A DNA stretch of 6,446 nucleotides from Lachnospiraceae bacterium UBA4317. Its GTDB lineage: Bacteria; Bacillota_A; Clostridia; Lachnospirales; Lachnospiraceae. Shown here one piece after another: positions 5,234 through 6,446 of the stretch; within the stretch, counting starts at the first letter, position 1; each line of letters opens with the position of its first letter. The stretch spans positions 2,529-8,974 of the forward strand of contig DGUF01000287.1 in assembly GCA_002394525.1 (NCBI GenBank). Direction: 5' to 3'. The notes under the pieces are model-generated. The model worked only from the letters and a program-made list of their open reading frames with translations. It was not told where the DNA came from and searched no databases. The translations under genes and the position numbers were made by a program.

Positions 5234-5809
5234 TTACTGGATCTGGATATAACCTACGTGCTCGACGCCTTCGCCGGAGAGATAGTAGGAAACCTTGTAC
5301 CAGTAGTTGTCAAGACGCTCGACGATGTTGAGGTAATCGCCGGGATTTGCGTAGTACATGACGTTGGCGGGATTCTCCTCAGGTGTGGAGTAGATGTTTC
5401 CGCCGAAACGAACGGTGTAGGTGGTGCCGGGATCAACGATCAGATCCTCAGCGGCAGCGGCAGCAGCGGTCTCGCCCTCAGCGGCGACAGCGGCCTCTTC
5501 CTCATCATCCACATACTCAGCGGGCTCTTCAGCGGCAACAGCCTCAGTGGCAGCCTCAGCCGCGACCTCTGCGCCGGTAGCAGCGACAGCGGCAGCTTCC
5601 TCTGCAGCGGGAGCTGCGGTGACGGCCTCAACGGGAGCCTCGGTCACATCCTCGAGAGCATCCGTCTCTTCAACAGCCTCTTCGACAACTGCAGCATCGC
5701 CGGTGTCTGCAGCTGCGGCAGCATCGCCGCCGGCACTCTTGCCGCAGCCGGCAAGGACGGTCACTGCGAGAGCGGAAACCAACAGATATGCAACAAGTCT
5801 TCTTTTCAT
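5234..5809 (-). CDS. SH3-like domain lipoprotein with Ala/Glu-rich linker
   Basis: The 191-residue product begins MKRRLVAYLL with a short basic N-region, hydrophobic core and lipobox VLAGC, so Cys22 should be lipidated and the protein displayed on the outer membrane face. Residues 23-128 are a highly acidic Ala/Glu/Val-rich spacer with no globular character. Residues 129-191 resemble a bacterial SH3 (SH3b) domain: a YTVRFGGNIYSTP strand, then PGDYLNIVERLDNYWYKV and a terminal VGYIQI strand. Such domains often bind peptidoglycan or envelope partners; the ligand here is unknown. The start at 5809 is preferred to the ATG at 5815, which lies only 2 nt from GGAGG, and to upstream in-frame starts, which would bury the signal peptide. 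It converges on the ATPase gene and shares the terminator at 5091-5136. Its architecture matches the left-edge lipoprotein, though its linker is acidic rather than lysine-containing. Confidence 0.93.
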   Translation of the reverse strand: MKRRLVAYLLVSALAVTVLAGCGKSAGGDAAAAADTGDAAVVEEAVEETDALEDVTEAPVEAVTAAPAAEEAAAVAATGAEVAAEAATEAVAAEEPAEYVDDEEEAAVAAEGETAAAAAAEDLIVDPGTTYTVRFGGNIYSTPEENPANVMYYANPGDYLNIVERLDNYWYKVSYYLSGEGVEHVGYIQIQ

Positions 5810-5817
5810 AAACATAA

Positions 5818-5822
5818 CCTCC
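5818..5822 (-). promoter_or_regulatory. Ribosome binding site that decides the SH3 lipoprotein start
   Basis: The coding strand reads GGAGG followed by TTATGTTTATG. The first ATG is 2 nt away, too close for efficient initiation, whereas the second is 8 nt away. The product should therefore begin MKRRL, not MFMKRRL. Confidence 0.8.
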
Positions 5823-5940
5823 AGAATCAGAATTTCGTGAAACTCCTGAAAGCGGCGGCCGTCCCTCCTCCGGTCCGGATCGTCCGGCAGCACCGGCAGC
5901 CTGGAAGGATCTGAAACAGTCGTCCGCGATCAACACAACT

Positions 5941-5949
5941 ATTGTACCA
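5941..5949 (-). promoter_or_regulatory. Extended -10 promoter of the SH3 lipoprotein
   Basis: The minus strand reads TGGTACAAT: a TGn extension and TACAAT (five of six). No good -35 box lies 17 nt upstream (ACACAT), but the upstream DNA is AT-rich. The transcript would carry a leader of roughly 125 nt with a CCGGA-CGA-TCCGG hairpin. Confidence 0.55.
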
Positions 5950-6072
5950 TTGTTGCAATAATAATGTGTGTTTTTTTCATATTATTTATATCGAATTCGG
6001 AAGAAGAATGCAAGAGTTAACGTAACACCCCTTTGTCGCGAGTGTAAACAGAAGGCTGGGTCCACCGATAAC

Positions 6073-6224
6073 AAAGCTTTGCATTGTTTAAAGCTTTGCA
6101 TTGTTTAAAGCTTTGCATTGTTTAAAGCTTCGCATTGTTTAAAGTTCCGCATTGTTAAAGCTTCGCATTGTTCAAAGCTCCGCATTGTTCAAAGCTCCGC
6201 ATTGTTTAAGGCTTTGCATTATTG
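6073..6224. repeat. 17-bp tandem repeat array, nine copies (right locus)
   Basis: Units near AAAGCTTYGCATTGTTY start at 6073, 6090, 6107, 6124, 6141, 6157, 6174, 6191 and 6208. All are 17 bp except the fifth, which lost one T. The first copies are identical; later ones drift (CTTT to CTTC, TTCC and CTCC), the last being most diverged. The period and AT-rich vicinity recall iterons, but no Rep gene is present. Two copies of the same unit occur at 956-989. Confidence 0.93.
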
Positions 6225-6234
6225 CGAAAAACGT

Positions 6235-6254
6235 CTTGAGCTTTCTGGCGGGGC
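6235..6254. repeat. Conserved tail after the right 17-bp array
   Basis: CTTGAGCTTTCTGGCGGGGC matches the segment at 1011-1030 at 15 of 20 positions and lies 10 nt after the repeat array. In both loci a GCGCAAAAC or GCGAAAAAC-like motif sits between repeat and tail. Confidence 0.5.
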
Positions 6255-6303
6255 AGAACTGTAACGAACTACCATAAAGTGGCTGGCCGCGAGAAAAAAG
6301 CTG

Positions 6304-6332
6304 TTGACAAAACCGGAGCGCCTTGTTATATT
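6304..6332 (+). promoter_or_regulatory. Strong sigma-A-type promoter
   Basis: A perfect TTGACA (6304-6309), a 17-nt spacer and TATATT (6327-6332) with a TGT extension make this the best promoter in the window. Transcription would start near 6339 and run rightward off the window, through the ribosome site at 6353-6360. Confidence 0.85.
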
Positions 6333-6352
6333 AATTTATGCCCTTTGAAAAC

Positions 6353-6360
6353 AGGAGGGG
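6353..6360 (+). promoter_or_regulatory. Strong ribosome binding site without a normal start codon
   Basis: AGGAGGGG is a near-perfect Shine-Dalgarno sequence about 15 nt after the predicted transcription start. No ATG, GTG or TTG lies within the usual distance; the codon in the expected place (6368-6370) is ATA. Confidence 0.7.
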
Positions 6361-6367
6361 CAAAACA

Positions 6368-6445
6368 ATAGAAGATATCAGAATTTAGCTTAAAGATCGT
6401 TTAACAGAAGTTCAGACAAACTTGGAGAAATACTCAAGAGGCTGA
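6368..6445 (+). pseudogene. Possible decayed gene start (ATA start, in-frame TAG)
   Basis: In the frame set by the ribosome site the translation is IEDIRI, a TAG stop (6386-6388), then LKDRLTEVQTNLEKYSRG and TGA (6443-6445). The stretch after the TAG reads like an ordinary charged helix. A start codon mutated to ATA plus a TAG would explain a good promoter and ribosome site with nothing to translate. Alternatively the transcript is noncoding or the true start lies beyond the window. I do not recognise the protein. Sequencing error is also possible. Confidence 0.3.
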
Positions 6446-6446
6446 A

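Larger units (their letters stand above)
5810..6446. other. Noncoding right-hand interval
   Basis: No intact gene is visible from the SH3 lipoprotein start to the window end. The interval holds that gene's leader and promoter, an AT-rich patch (5950-5995), an unexplained GC-richer segment (6000-6072), the 17-bp repeat array and its tail, and then a strong rightward promoter and ribosome site followed by an apparently broken reading frame. Confidence 0.65.

Noticed and set aside
5258..5914. Plus-strand frame of 218 residues
   Set aside because: It is the antisense of the SH3 lipoprotein, whose signal peptide, lipobox, ribosome site and SH3-like end are all on the minus strand.
6073..6224. Plasmid replication origin with iterons
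   Set aside because: The period fits but no Rep gene, DnaA-box cluster or partition gene is visible, and the same unit occurs elsewhere in the window.

Overview
The window looks like a chromosomal stretch of a GC-rich member of the Clostridia, plausibly Lachnospiraceae. This is inferred from strong AGGAGG-type ribosome sites, sigma-A-like promoters with extended -10 boxes, lipobox proteins, and an SbcC-type ATPase with an ENGWGKTT P-loop and a membrane hairpin. I could not run a taxonomic search.

Layout: a partial lipoprotein gene runs off the left edge on the minus strand (1-347). A noncoding stretch (348-1210) follows, holding a folded inverted-repeat element, a 52-bp tandem array bracketed by inverted 15-bp arms, two copies of a 17-bp repeat and a promoter. 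Next come two co-directional genes: a YhaO/SbcD-like metallophosphoesterase (1211-2380) and a YhaN/SbcC-like ATPase (2555-4981). They are separated by a 174-bp gap that contains a near-perfect 35-bp inverted repeat and a 12-bp tandem repeat. A 30-bp tandem array starts inside the last codons of the ATPase gene and leads to a bidirectional terminator (5101-5136). A convergent SH3-domain lipoprotein gene (5234-5809, minus strand) follows. The noncoding right end (5810-6446) has a nine-copy 17-bp array of the same family as the left one, a consensus promoter and a ribosome site in front of a reading frame that appears broken.

The two central genes should encode the nuclease and ATPase halves of one SbcCD/Mre11-Rad50-like complex, probably held at the membrane by a transmembrane hairpin in the ATPase. 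The two lipoproteins share an architecture: lipobox, then a long Ala/Glu/Thr-rich linker. The complete one ends in an SH3-like domain, consistent with an envelope role.

The most unusual property is the density of unrelated short tandem and inverted repeats in nearly every intergenic gap around a nuclease pair whose family acts on hairpin DNA. No CRISPR array, tRNA, rRNA, transposase or recognisable defence system was found.
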